This document shows, piece after piece, positions 47,666-55,253 of a DNA stretch of 64,000 nucleotides. The stretch comes from JAPXSY01 sp034003585. GTDB taxonomy: Bacteria; Verrucomicrobiota; Kiritimatiellia; RFP12; UBA1067. The first letter of the stretch is position 1. Each line of letters opens with the position of its first letter. Where the stretch lies: NCBI GenBank assembly GCA_034003585.1, contig JAVEYH010000003.1, forward strand, positions 1-64,000, given 5' to 3'. The notes beneath the pieces are model-generated. The model worked only from the letters and a program-made list of their open reading frames with translations, was not told the DNA's origin and did not search any database. The translations under genes were made by a program, and so were the position numbers.

Positions 47666-48634
47666 ATGAAAAAAAACCGTTACACGAAAAACATGCTGGT
47701 GCGCGAACTGGCGTTCAGCACTGGAATCACGCAGAAAACCGCCGGTTTTGTTTTGGAGGCCCTGTGCCACATCGCGTACCGCGAGGCGGCGGACCAGGGT
47801 TTCACGCTGCCGGGGTTGTGCCGCATGGACATCATCCGGCGCAAGGCGCGCCGGATGCGGAATCCTCAAACCGGAGAAAATATTCTCATTGCTGAGCATG
47901 ACGCCCTGCGGGTGCGCGCGCTCAAGAAGGCGCGTGACACGATTACGCCGCAACCGAAAGACCTGATCACCGTCCTCCCCCCCGAAACCCCGGAGGCGGC
48001 CCCGCAGTCGAAGATTCTGGACGACTTCTCGAAAGCGGTCTCGTTTTGCTGTAAGAAATGCGGCCAGGAGATCGAGGCCCCGCTCGCGGCCGCAGGAATG
48101 CAGGCCGAGTGTCCGGTTTGCGCCGAGCCGATCATGATCCCCAAGGAGTCCGAACCGGGAACCCTGCACGGTCCGGCCCTGCCGGAAGAACCGGCACCCG
48201 CGCCAAAACCCGTACCGGCAACCGAACCGGGCGCCGCGGTCCCGGCCCCGGCTGCCGCACCCGCAAACGAATCTGCCGCACCGCCGCCCCCGCCTTCCGC
48301 AGCGGATCACGCGAAGCTCAAGAATCAGACGATCCGCATCGATCTCGGCGCGCTCGGGTTCGACACGTCCGGCACGCCCCAGCCCCAGAAGGCTCCGCCC
48401 CGCAAACGCATGCTCTCCTTTTTCTGCAAGAATTGCCGTCAGGAGATCGAGGCCCCGGCCGAAATGGCCGGTTCATCCTCGGAATGCCCCTCCTGCGGCG
48501 TCAGTTTCGAAGTCCCCTTCTTCTCGGATCCCGGAACGCTGCACGGCAGCGACCTGGATCTGAAGAAGGATGCCGCTTCCATCCAGGAGATGAAAAGCCG
48601 GACCATCCGTATCGAGGTTCCCGATGACCTTTGA
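47666..48634 (+). CDS. HU-family DNA-binding domain fused to two zinc ribbons
   Basis: 322 residues. The first ~95 residues match HU/IHF: KNMLVRELAFSTGITQKTAG helices, then GFTLPGLCRMDIIRRKARRM and a NPQTGENI arm. Two similar zinc ribbons follow. The first has Cys129, Cys132, Cys149 and Cys152 (KKCGQEIEAP, ECPVC); the second has Cys254, Cys257, Cys274 and Cys277 (KNCRQEIEAP, ECPSC). A Pro/Ala linker separates them. KNQTIRIDLGALGF (219-232) is shared with the protein encoded at 31804, and KSRTIRIEV recurs near the C-terminus. A sigma-54-controlled nucleoid-type protein could bend DNA between activator and promoter, as IHF does; that role is inference. Confidence 0.8.
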   Translation: MKKNRYTKNMLVRELAFSTGITQKTAGFVLEALCHIAYREAADQGFTLPGLCRMDIIRRKARRMRNPQTGENILIAEHDALRVRALKKARDTITPQPKDLITVLPPETPEAAPQSKILDDFSKAVSFCCKKCGQEIEAPLAAAGMQAECPVCAEPIMIPKESEPGTLHGPALPEEPAPAPKPVPATEPGAAVPAPAAAPANESAAPPPPPSAADHAKLKNQTIRIDLGALGFDTSGTPQPQKAPPRKRMLSFFCKNCRQEIEAPAEMAGSSSECPSCGVSFEVPFFSDPGTLHGSDLDLKKDAASIQEMKSRTIRIEVPDDL

Positions 48635-48636
48635 AT

Positions 48637-48655
48637 AACCCCGCCGCGCGGGGTT
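48637..48655. terminator. Hairpin after the HU/zinc-ribbon gene
   Basis: AACCCCG and CGGGGTT pair around CCGCG, three bases after the stop codon. There is no T-run; a partial terminator is possible before the second minor-pilin cluster. Confidence 0.5.
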
Positions 48656-48763
48656 CCGAAATGAACGGGAGGAATGCCGGGGAACGGGGGCAAGACCGCA
48701 CAGCTCCCGTTCCTGATCCCATCCTTCCCCTCCTTCAGCAGTTTGGCGAAGTGACAGGAAAGC

Positions 48764-49288
48764 GTGTGCCACATGTGCCCGTTTCCGGACAGTCTGAACC
48801 GTTTCCGTCCCGCTCAGGGCCCCGCCCCCGCCGGAGCCTGCGGCGGGTTCACGCTGTTGGAGGTGCTGTTCGCCTCAACCGTGATGCTCGTGCTGTTTCT
48901 CGCGCTGTTCGAAACCCTGCTCTTCTGCCGCCGGAGCGCCGCGGACCTCCGCTGCCGGCTTGCGGCCGACGCGCTGGCGTATGATGTCGCCTGGGAGGTC
49001 TTCAACCGGAAAACCACCTGGTTTGACCGGCAGGTCACGGCGGACCGCTCCGCGTGGTACCCGGTCCCCCCGGATTTCTCCAGCTCCTTTCCCACCGGAA
49101 CGGCGCAAACCGCCGTCTACAACCTCACGATCCTGCGGCAGCCTGAAGGCGGTGGCGCGGTCACCCACTGGCGCATCATCACCGATGTGCGCTGGCCGCG
49201 CCCCTCCGGCGGCTGGGGCCGACTCGCCCAACCGTATGCCGTGGACCGTTACCGCGCCGAACGCAACCTGTTCCGCACCGGACTCTGA
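48764..49288 (+). CDS. Minor prepilin (PilV/GspI-like)
   Basis: 174 residues. A long ~28-residue leader (MCHMCPFPDSLNRF...) precedes GFTLLEVLFASTVMLVLFLA, with cleavage before Phe and Glu at +5. The globular region contains IITDVRWPRPSGGWGRLA, close to the VTVTW strand usual in PilV-type pilins. Translation may start at this GTG (AGGA five bases upstream) or at an ATG nine bases later. First gene of a four-gene cluster (48764-52050). Confidence 0.78.
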   Translation: MCHMCPFPDSLNRFRPAQGPAPAGACGGFTLLEVLFASTVMLVLFLALFETLLFCRRSAADLRCRLAADALAYDVAWEVFNRKTTWFDRQVTADRSAWYPVPPDFSSSFPTGTAQTAVYNLTILRQPEGGGAVTHWRIITDVRWPRPSGGWGRLAQPYAVDRYRAERNLFRTGL

Positions 49289-49302
49289 CCGAGGACAAAA
49301 AC

Positions 49303-49842
49303 ATGTCATCCTCTCCCGACACCTGCCGCGACCCGCGGGCCGGCTTCACCCTGACGGAACTGGTCTTCTCCGTCGCCCTCCTCTCCCTGGTCCTCGCCCA
49401 GGCGGGAACCGCCCTGATCGCCTCGCAGCGGCTCTACGAGGCGACCGTGGCGGATCTCGAACTCACCCTCCAGTCGCGCGCGCTGCGCGAAAAACTGCTC
49501 TTCAACCTCAATGACGGCGAAGGCGGGCTCATGAACGCCAGCCTGAACGAACTCGAGATCGAGGACCCGAAACCCAACGGCAAAGGCAAGGCCCTGAAGT
49601 TCAAACCCAAGAAAGGCCCGGCCAACCGGCTGCGTCTCGGAAACAACAGGAAACTCACGGCCGACCGGGGACGGCCCGCCTGGCTGGAGAACCGCACGCC
49701 CGGCTTTCAGAGCGAGGACCTCTTTTGCGTTGTGCCGGGAAACAACGGCACGCTGCTGCTCGACCTGGATCTCGGATTCCAGATCCGGGACCGCTCCTAC
49801 CGGCAGCGCAATCAGGCGAAGATCCAGATTGTGAATCCGTGA
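49303..49842 (+). CDS. Minor prepilin (PilW/GspJ-like)
   Basis: 179 residues. The leader MSSSPDTCRDPRAG precedes FTLTELVFSVALLSLVLAQA with Glu at mature +5. The lysine-rich middle (KPNGKGKALKFKPKKGP) and the terminal strand FQIRDRSYRQRNQAKIQIV are unremarkable for pseudopilins. Gap to the previous gene is 14 nt and to the next 10 nt, supporting an operon. Confidence 0.8.
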   Translation: MSSSPDTCRDPRAGFTLTELVFSVALLSLVLAQAGTALIASQRLYEATVADLELTLQSRALREKLLFNLNDGEGGLMNASLNELEIEDPKPNGKGKALKFKPKKGPANRLRLGNNRKLTADRGRPAWLENRTPGFQSEDLFCVVPGNNGTLLLDLDLGFQIRDRSYRQRNQAKIQIVNP

Positions 49843-49852
49843 GGCGGTGAAC

Positions 49853-51595
49853 ATGGACAGACACTCCAGAGCTTCCGGCTTCATCCTGCCCGTCGTGGTT
49901 TGCGGGATGCTGGTGATCGGCGTGATCGCGGGAGGCCTGCTCCAGTATGTCCTGAACGGCATCCGCGCCACCGGCGTCTTCACGACCGCCTCCGTGTGCC
50001 GCCTGTGCGCGCAAAGCGCGTTGGACCGCGAAAAAACCGAAATCTACAACGCCTTCCGGCGTTATCTGCAAACCCTCCCGACCGCTTGGAACACCTTCGC
50101 CTGGTTCGATAATTCCTCCGCGCAGAGTATCGGGACCTCTGGCTATTCCCGCACCCTGATGCGCAATGAACCGATCAACGGGTGCAGCGTCACCGTCACG
50201 CTGTGCGGGGTCACCCGCTCCGCCGCCGGCGCCCTGCGGCCGTTCGCGCGCATCACGTTGCGCGCCACGGCAAGCGCCGAAACCGCCGCGGGCATTCCGG
50301 TGGTGAAAGCCATCGAAGAGGTCATCGATTACACGCTCGACCGCTCCTCGGTTTTCGACTACGCCTACTTCGTCAACAATTTCGGCTGGTTCATGGGCGG
50401 CGGAGTCACCGCCAACGGCGACATCCGCGCCAACGGCAACCTCTCGCTGGACGGCAACTCCTGGGTCAACGGCGACGGGTACGCCGCCGCGAACAGCGAG
50501 TTGGGCGCGATCGGACAGGTGCTGGGCACCGCGCGGAACGCCCCGCTCACAACCTACCGCAACCAGAACAATGACCGTTCGCGCCCCACCAGCCCCACCG
50601 CGCCAGACGGCGTGGAGTGGCCCATGGGGTACGACGGTACCTGCAACCTGAACTCCTTCCAACAGACGCTGGACATGCCGTTTCTCGGCGACCTGGACGC
50701 GTACCGCGAGATCGCCAACGCTATCGGCGGCACCGTCAAGCAACAGGGCAACACGCTGGTCGACGGCTGTTACCGGGGCCCCGGCCCCTCAGGCCTGACC
50801 AACGGCGCCGACCAGGGGTGCCTCATCCTGGACGGCACCGCGAAGCCGATCCTCCTCGACGGGCCGGTTGTGGTGGACAGCGATGTCATCATCAAAGGCA
50901 CGGTCAAGGGCCAGGGCGTCATCTACTCCGGCCGCAACATCTACATCGTCGGCGATTTGACCTACGACAATCCCCCGGAGTGGGATAAACCCGACACCAA
51001 GCCGGAACAGACAGCCAAGAAGAACGAGACCGCGGACATGCTCGGCCTGGCAGCCAAGGGCAACATCGTTCTCGGAGATTATACCGACTCCTCCTGGCTT
51101 TCCGGCGTGGATAACTATATCACGCCGCCCTTCGTCAAACCGTACGACTGCGACCCGACCGACGCCGCCATCGGCTACAACGGCACCTTCAACGGTGATT
51201 ACACCGCCCGCGACGGCGGCAAGAAGGTGGAGTATGTCTACGATAAAAAACTGAAACGATACGTCCCCTCCTCCGAGTCCAACCGGCGCTATTACGAGAG
51301 TGCGGCCGGGAACCGGGTGATCGCGCAAGAGGCCCAGTCCGGCGCCATCACGCGCATCGATGCGGTGCTCTACAACAACCACGCCACCATGGGCCGCGTC
51401 GGCGCCTGTTCGTTTAACGGCGCCCTGGTCTGCCGCGACGAAGCCATCCTCTACAACAGCTCGGTCACCTTCAACTGGGACATCCGCCTCGGCTCCGCCA
51501 GCCGGGACGGCATGGATTTCTTCATCTATCTGCCGATGTCGCCGGCTTCGCCGCAGGTGATGGAATGGCAGGAACTCACCGAGCCGGAACCATGA
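49853..51595 (+). CDS. Large PilX-like protein with beta-solenoid domain
   Basis: 580 residues. A short polar leader (MDRHSRASG) and hydrophobic helix FILPVVVCGMLVIGVIAGGL resemble a prepilin lacking Glu5, as in GspK/PilX. A long C-terminal region has solenoid-like strands (GVTANGDIRANGNLSLDGNS, then VDSDVIIKGTVKGQGVIYSG). It is the counterpart of the protein encoded at 27970. The ATG at 49853 was chosen over a GTG six bases upstream because GAGG is better spaced. Candidate tip protein of the second minor-pilin set. Confidence 0.74.
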   Translation: MDRHSRASGFILPVVVCGMLVIGVIAGGLLQYVLNGIRATGVFTTASVCRLCAQSALDREKTEIYNAFRRYLQTLPTAWNTFAWFDNSSAQSIGTSGYSRTLMRNEPINGCSVTVTLCGVTRSAAGALRPFARITLRATASAETAAGIPVVKAIEEVIDYTLDRSSVFDYAYFVNNFGWFMGGGVTANGDIRANGNLSLDGNSWVNGDGYAAANSELGAIGQVLGTARNAPLTTYRNQNNDRSRPTSPTAPDGVEWPMGYDGTCNLNSFQQTLDMPFLGDLDAYREIANAIGGTVKQQGNTLVDGCYRGPGPSGLTNGADQGCLILDGTAKPILLDGPVVVDSDVIIKGTVKGQGVIYSGRNIYIVGDLTYDNPPEWDKPDTKPEQTAKKNETADMLGLAAKGNIVLGDYTDSSWLSGVDNYITPPFVKPYDCDPTDAAIGYNGTFNGDYTARDGGKKVEYVYDKKLKRYVPSSESNRRYYESAAGNRVIAQEAQSGAITRIDAVLYNNHATMGRVGACSFNGALVCRDEAILYNSSVTFNWDIRLGSASRDGMDFFIYLPMSPASPQVMEWQELTEPEP

Positions 51596-52050
51596 GACGA
51601 CCCACTCCCCTCATCCCCGCCGCCATCCGATGCCGCCGCGCGCTCCTGTGCGGCCTGCTGGCCGCGTCCGCACTCCGCGCCGCGGTGGACCAGACCCTGG
51701 TTTCCGACTATGTGGTCCGGGATCTTCAGGAGGAGGAGACGCGCGCGGCGTTCCGCGGCAACGCGCCCGAACAGGCGGCGCGGCTGCGCGCGGAACAGCG
51801 GCAACGGATCGAGCTGATCCGTTCCCTGCCCTCCGACCGGATCCAGGAGTGGCTGGCCGGCAACCGTTCGGATGCGGTGCTCCACCGTCTGGCTGCCGCG
51901 CCCCGCGGCACGCCTTCCCGTCCGGCCGCCGCGCCACCCTTCCCGGAAGCGGGGAAAACCCTCCCCCAACGGCGGGCGCGCCTGCTGTTGGCCCTGACAG
52001 GATCCCTGATCCTCGGCTTCCTCCTCTGGCACCGGCACAGCCACCCGTGA
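51592..52050 (+). CDS. Hypothetical protein with signal sequence and C-terminal membrane helix
   Basis: 152 residues. An N-terminal hydrophobic stretch (ALLCGLLAASALRAA) may be a signal peptide, followed by a helical, charged region (~35-90). The C-terminal anchor LLLALTGSLILGFLLWHRHS sits close to the end. No family recognised. Its ATG overlaps the stop of the PilX-like gene, so it probably acts with the minor pilins at the inner membrane. Confidence 0.6.
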   Translation: MRRPTPLIPAAIRCRRALLCGLLAASALRAAVDQTLVSDYVVRDLQEEETRAAFRGNAPEQAARLRAEQRQRIELIRSLPSDRIQEWLAGNRSDAVLHRLAAAPRGTPSRPAAAPPFPEAGKTLPQRRARLLLALTGSLILGFLLWHRHSHP

Positions 52051-52067
52051 TCCGGTTGCCGGGCGCG

Positions 52068-52123
52068 ATTCAACATGGCGTTTTCCCCCGAAATCGCTAT
52101 CGGGACCGGAATCGGTGAAATGC
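52068..52123 (-). repeat. Dispersed element copy B (hexamer-periodic)
   Basis: On the minus strand this segment aligns with 19409-19463 (about 48 of 56 positions), sharing ATTTC, CGATTCCG and the core CCCGATAGCGATTTCGGGG plus AAAAC. The 174-bp gap 52051-52224 contains this copy and a weak promoter; no gene is seen. Confidence 0.75.
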
Positions 52124-52197
52124 GCTGTTTTACAGGATGACGCTCCGTTCTCAATCTCCTCATTCTTCCTTGGGTGCCCGGCCGCAGCGGAATCGGA

Positions 52198-52226
52198 TTG
52201 CCTGCGGGGACTTGACCGCCTATCAT
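52198..52226 (+). promoter_or_regulatory. Possible sigma-70 promoter for the NYN-domain gene
   Basis: TTGCCT and TATCAT with a 17-nt spacer. The -10 overlaps the first possible ATG (52225), so if it is real, translation must begin at the ATG at 52240. Confidence 0.35.
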
Positions 52227-53982
52227 GTTGATTTCCGTTATGTCTCTTTGCGAAACACCCCTACCCAACACGTGCGAACAGGAGCTTCAGCGTCTGATCG
52301 CGGAGGTGCCGGACGCGGACCTGTCGCGCCTGGTCGTCACCGAACCGGCCTTCCGCGCCGGAGGTTTCCGTCCGACCGGCAAACCCGCCGTGCTCCGCGC
52401 GCGCCTGGGACAGATCGCGCTGGGCGCGGGCCCGCTTCCCGCAACCGTGCGCCGGATTCTCGCGCGCCGGTCGCGCGCCGCCGCGTTGCTGGGCCTGCTG
52501 TCACCCGGACTCCTCGCCGAACTGCGGCACGCCCTGGTTTCCCTGCTCGGGGATCCCGCACTGCGCATCGCCATGCTGCTCGATGACCGCGATGAGGTGC
52601 GCGACCAGGCAAAAGCGTGGCTCCGGGAGTCCGACCCCTTGCCGCCCCTGAAACCGGAGGAGGCGCTCGAACGCCTGCGCGGGCGGTTCGCCCCGCTCAC
52701 GGACCTCCTCGGCATCGCGCCCGCCGCAAACCATCCTCCCACGCGCGAAGCCTGGCTGACCCAGAAAACGCGCCTGGAGGAGCGGCTGCGCCACCTCCAA
52801 ACCGAAAACCGCCGTCTCCAAGGCGTGGAGGACCGTCTCGCGCGGCAGGTCGCGCTCCTAAAAAAGAGTGAGACGGAACAGGGCCTCGCGCGCCAACGGG
52901 CCGAAGCCGCCGAAGCCGGCCTGCGGCGGAACACGGCGGAGCTGGAAACGGTGAGAGCCGAACTCGCGCGCGAAACCGGCCGCCGTGACGAACGTCTCGC
53001 CGCGGCCCTGGATCTCGCGCTGGCCCGGGAGTTCCACGGCTGGCTCGCGCACACGCGCAGGGTGGAGGCGGAGGCCCGCGAAACCGACCGGCACGCGGAC
53101 CTCGTGGCACAGGCCGAAGCCGCCCTGCGGCATCAGCGGGAACAGGACCGGCACAGCGGGAACCGTGCCGTGCTCGGGACGCGTGCCGGGCAGCTCCGGT
53201 CCTCGCTTGCGGAGGTGCGCGACACCCTCGCCCACGCGCTGCGGGTGACGCCCGGACTCCAGCGCGTGGAATCCGCCCTCGCCTCGGAGGTGCGGCGGAT
53301 CGAACGGATCCTCAATCCCCAGCCCCCCGCCACCCCGCTGGAGCAGGCCCTTCTCGCGCACCTGCACGCCGCGCCGGATAACGACCTGCCGGGACTGCGC
53401 GACCTGCCGGAACGCTTCGCACCCCTCGGCGTGCTGGATGACGCGGCCCTTGACCGCCTGCGCGAGGCCTTCCAGAAACGGCTGTCGGTTCTCCAAACCG
53501 CCGTGCCGCCCCCGGAACCCCACATGGCCGAACGCCGCAGCGCCGTGGCCCAACTGGGCCGCGCCCTGGCCGGCCAGGAGCCCGCCATCCTGCTGATCGA
53601 CGGACACAATGTGCTGTTCGGCCTGCCCTCCCGCTACACGCCGCCGCGCGGCGCCTCGCTTTCGGAGGCCGAGAAACGGCAGCGGCTCACCGATGACCTG
53701 ACGCGGCTCACCTCCGCCACTCCCTCGATCCGCGTCTGGCTCGTGTTCGACGGGCCCACCCGCAGCGACAACCAGGCCGCCCCGAATGTGCGCGTCACCT
53801 ATTCGGGCGGCGAAGGGGAACACCGCGCCGACAACGTGCTGCTCGACACCCTGCGCTTTTTTAAAAGCTCCTCCCCGGATACCGCGGTGTTTCTGGTCAG
53901 CAATGACCAGGCTCTGTGCGTCGCCGCACGCCGCCTCGGCGCGGCCGACATCACCGTGCTGGAACTCGGAGCCTTCTTCTGA
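52225..53982 (+). CDS. NYN-domain (YacP/Rae1-like) ribonuclease with coiled-coil region
   Basis: 585 residues. Residues ~1-150 are helical and unrecognised; ~170-290 form a coiled coil (RLEERLRHLQTENRRLQGVE). The C-terminal ~140 residues are a PIN-like NYN nuclease: ILLIDGHNVLFGLP, VWLVFDGP, HRADNVLLDTL and FLVSNDQALC supply the acidic metal site. Bacterial relatives such as Rae1 cleave ribosome-associated mRNA; the target here is unknown. An in-frame ATG at 52240 is an alternative start. The gene lies 44 nt before the methyltransferase gene. Confidence 0.8.
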   Translation: MLISVMSLCETPLPNTCEQELQRLIAEVPDADLSRLVVTEPAFRAGGFRPTGKPAVLRARLGQIALGAGPLPATVRRILARRSRAAALLGLLSPGLLAELRHALVSLLGDPALRIAMLLDDRDEVRDQAKAWLRESDPLPPLKPEEALERLRGRFAPLTDLLGIAPAANHPPTREAWLTQKTRLEERLRHLQTENRRLQGVEDRLARQVALLKKSETEQGLARQRAEAAEAGLRRNTAELETVRAELARETGRRDERLAAALDLALAREFHGWLAHTRRVEAEARETDRHADLVAQAEAALRHQREQDRHSGNRAVLGTRAGQLRSSLAEVRDTLAHALRVTPGLQRVESALASEVRRIERILNPQPPATPLEQALLAHLHAAPDNDLPGLRDLPERFAPLGVLDDAALDRLREAFQKRLSVLQTAVPPPEPHMAERRSAVAQLGRALAGQEPAILLIDGHNVLFGLPSRYTPPRGASLSEAEKRQRLTDDLTRLTSATPSIRVWLVFDGPTRSDNQAAPNVRVTYSGGEGEHRADNVLLDTLRFFKSSSPDTAVFLVSNDQALCVAARRLGAADITVLELGAFF

Positions 53983-54026
53983 CACGGGCGGCGCCCCCAA
54001 CCCAACGGAAACACGGACACCCCGGC

Positions 54027-55253
54027 ATGACCGACACTCTCCGCATCACCGACCTCACCGGCCACAAAACCGTCCGGCAGGCGTTCCGGAACGGCGCGCT
54101 GCAAGTCATCTCCCGCTCCGGACTGCACGCCGCCGAAAAGATGCTGCTCGACCATCTCGGGCGCCTCGCGCCTTTCCCCGCGCGCCTACTGGTCGCGGGC
54201 AACCGCACCGGCGCGGCGGCCATGGCGGCCGCCCTGCATTTCCCGGGATGCGCCGTCACCTGCCATGCCTTCGACCTGCATCACGCGCGGGCCATCGCGC
54301 GCAATCTGACGGCCAACGCGTTTTCCTGCCGCTTCCGTTGCGACCCCTGCGTCACGGTACCGGATGCGGTGTGCGTCCCGGCCGGAAGCGGCAACGGCGG
54401 CGCCCCGGTTTCCCTCGCCTGCACCGCGTCCCTGCCGGACGGCCCCTTTGACGCCGCGCTCTTCATGGCCACGCCGGGGAGCACCACCGGCGAGCTGCTG
54501 CTCGATCAGCTTGAGGACCTCCACCGCGTCCTCGCTCCCGGCGGGGTCTGCCTCGCAGCCTGTGAAACCGATGTGCCGGCCCTGCTCAAACAGGTCAAGC
54601 GCACGTTCGGCCCCCCCACGGTCCATTTCCATCGCGGCCCGCTCTGCTGTCTCAGCGCGCGCAAGCGCGGCGCGCTCGCGGACCCGCGCGACTTCACCGC
54701 GCCGTTCGCGGCCTCCCTTCCCGGAGGGGTCTCCCTCACGCTTTGCTCGCTGCCGGGGGTCTTCTGCCACCGCCGCCCCGACACAGGGGGCCTCGCGCTC
54801 GCCGAAGTCGCGGTGCGCGATCTCAGGCCCGGCGCGCGCGTGCTGGACATGGGGTGCGGATGTGGTCTGGTCGGCCTCCTGCTGGCCGCGAGCCTGCCGG
54901 ACGTACGGGTCACGTTCGTGGATTCCCACAGCCGCGCCCTGGCCGCGACACGCCGCAACCTGGACGGCCTCGGCCTCGCCGCGGAGAGTCTGGTGCTCTC
55001 CGATTCGGGTCTGAGCGCAACCGGAATCGACCTGTTCGCCGGCAATCCGCCCTACTACTCCGATTTCCGCATCGCCGACTGCTTTCTCCGAACCGCCCGC
55101 GCGGTCCTCGCGCCCGGAGGCGTGTGCCTCACTGTCGCCAAAACGGCCCGCGCGCTTGCGGAACGGCAGCGCGAGCTGTTCGGGGAAGCCGAAATCCTGC
55201 CGCGCCGCGGGTACGGCGTGGTCCGGAGTGTCCAAAAAGGAGAACCGTCATGA
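54027..55253 (+). CDS. RsmC/RlmG-like SAM-dependent methyltransferase
   Basis: 408 residues with two tandem Rossmann-like halves, as in RsmC and RlmG. The N-terminal half (~30-215) is degenerate. The C-terminal half has the SAM loop LDMGCGCGLVG, VTFVDSHSRALAA and the catalytic NPPY in FAGNPPYYSD, a signature of base N-methylation on rRNA guanine. The exact rRNA position cannot be assigned. Start is the ATG at 54027. Its stop overlaps the fucosidase start (ATGA). Confidence 0.83.
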   Translation: MTDTLRITDLTGHKTVRQAFRNGALQVISRSGLHAAEKMLLDHLGRLAPFPARLLVAGNRTGAAAMAAALHFPGCAVTCHAFDLHHARAIARNLTANAFSCRFRCDPCVTVPDAVCVPAGSGNGGAPVSLACTASLPDGPFDAALFMATPGSTTGELLLDQLEDLHRVLAPGGVCLAACETDVPALLKQVKRTFGPPTVHFHRGPLCCLSARKRGALADPRDFTAPFAASLPGGVSLTLCSLPGVFCHRRPDTGGLALAEVAVRDLRPGARVLDMGCGCGLVGLLLAASLPDVRVTFVDSHSRALAATRRNLDGLGLAAESLVLSDSGLSATGIDLFAGNPPYYSDFRIADCFLRTARAVLAPGGVCLTVAKTARALAERQRELFGEAEILPRRGYGVVRSVQKGEPS

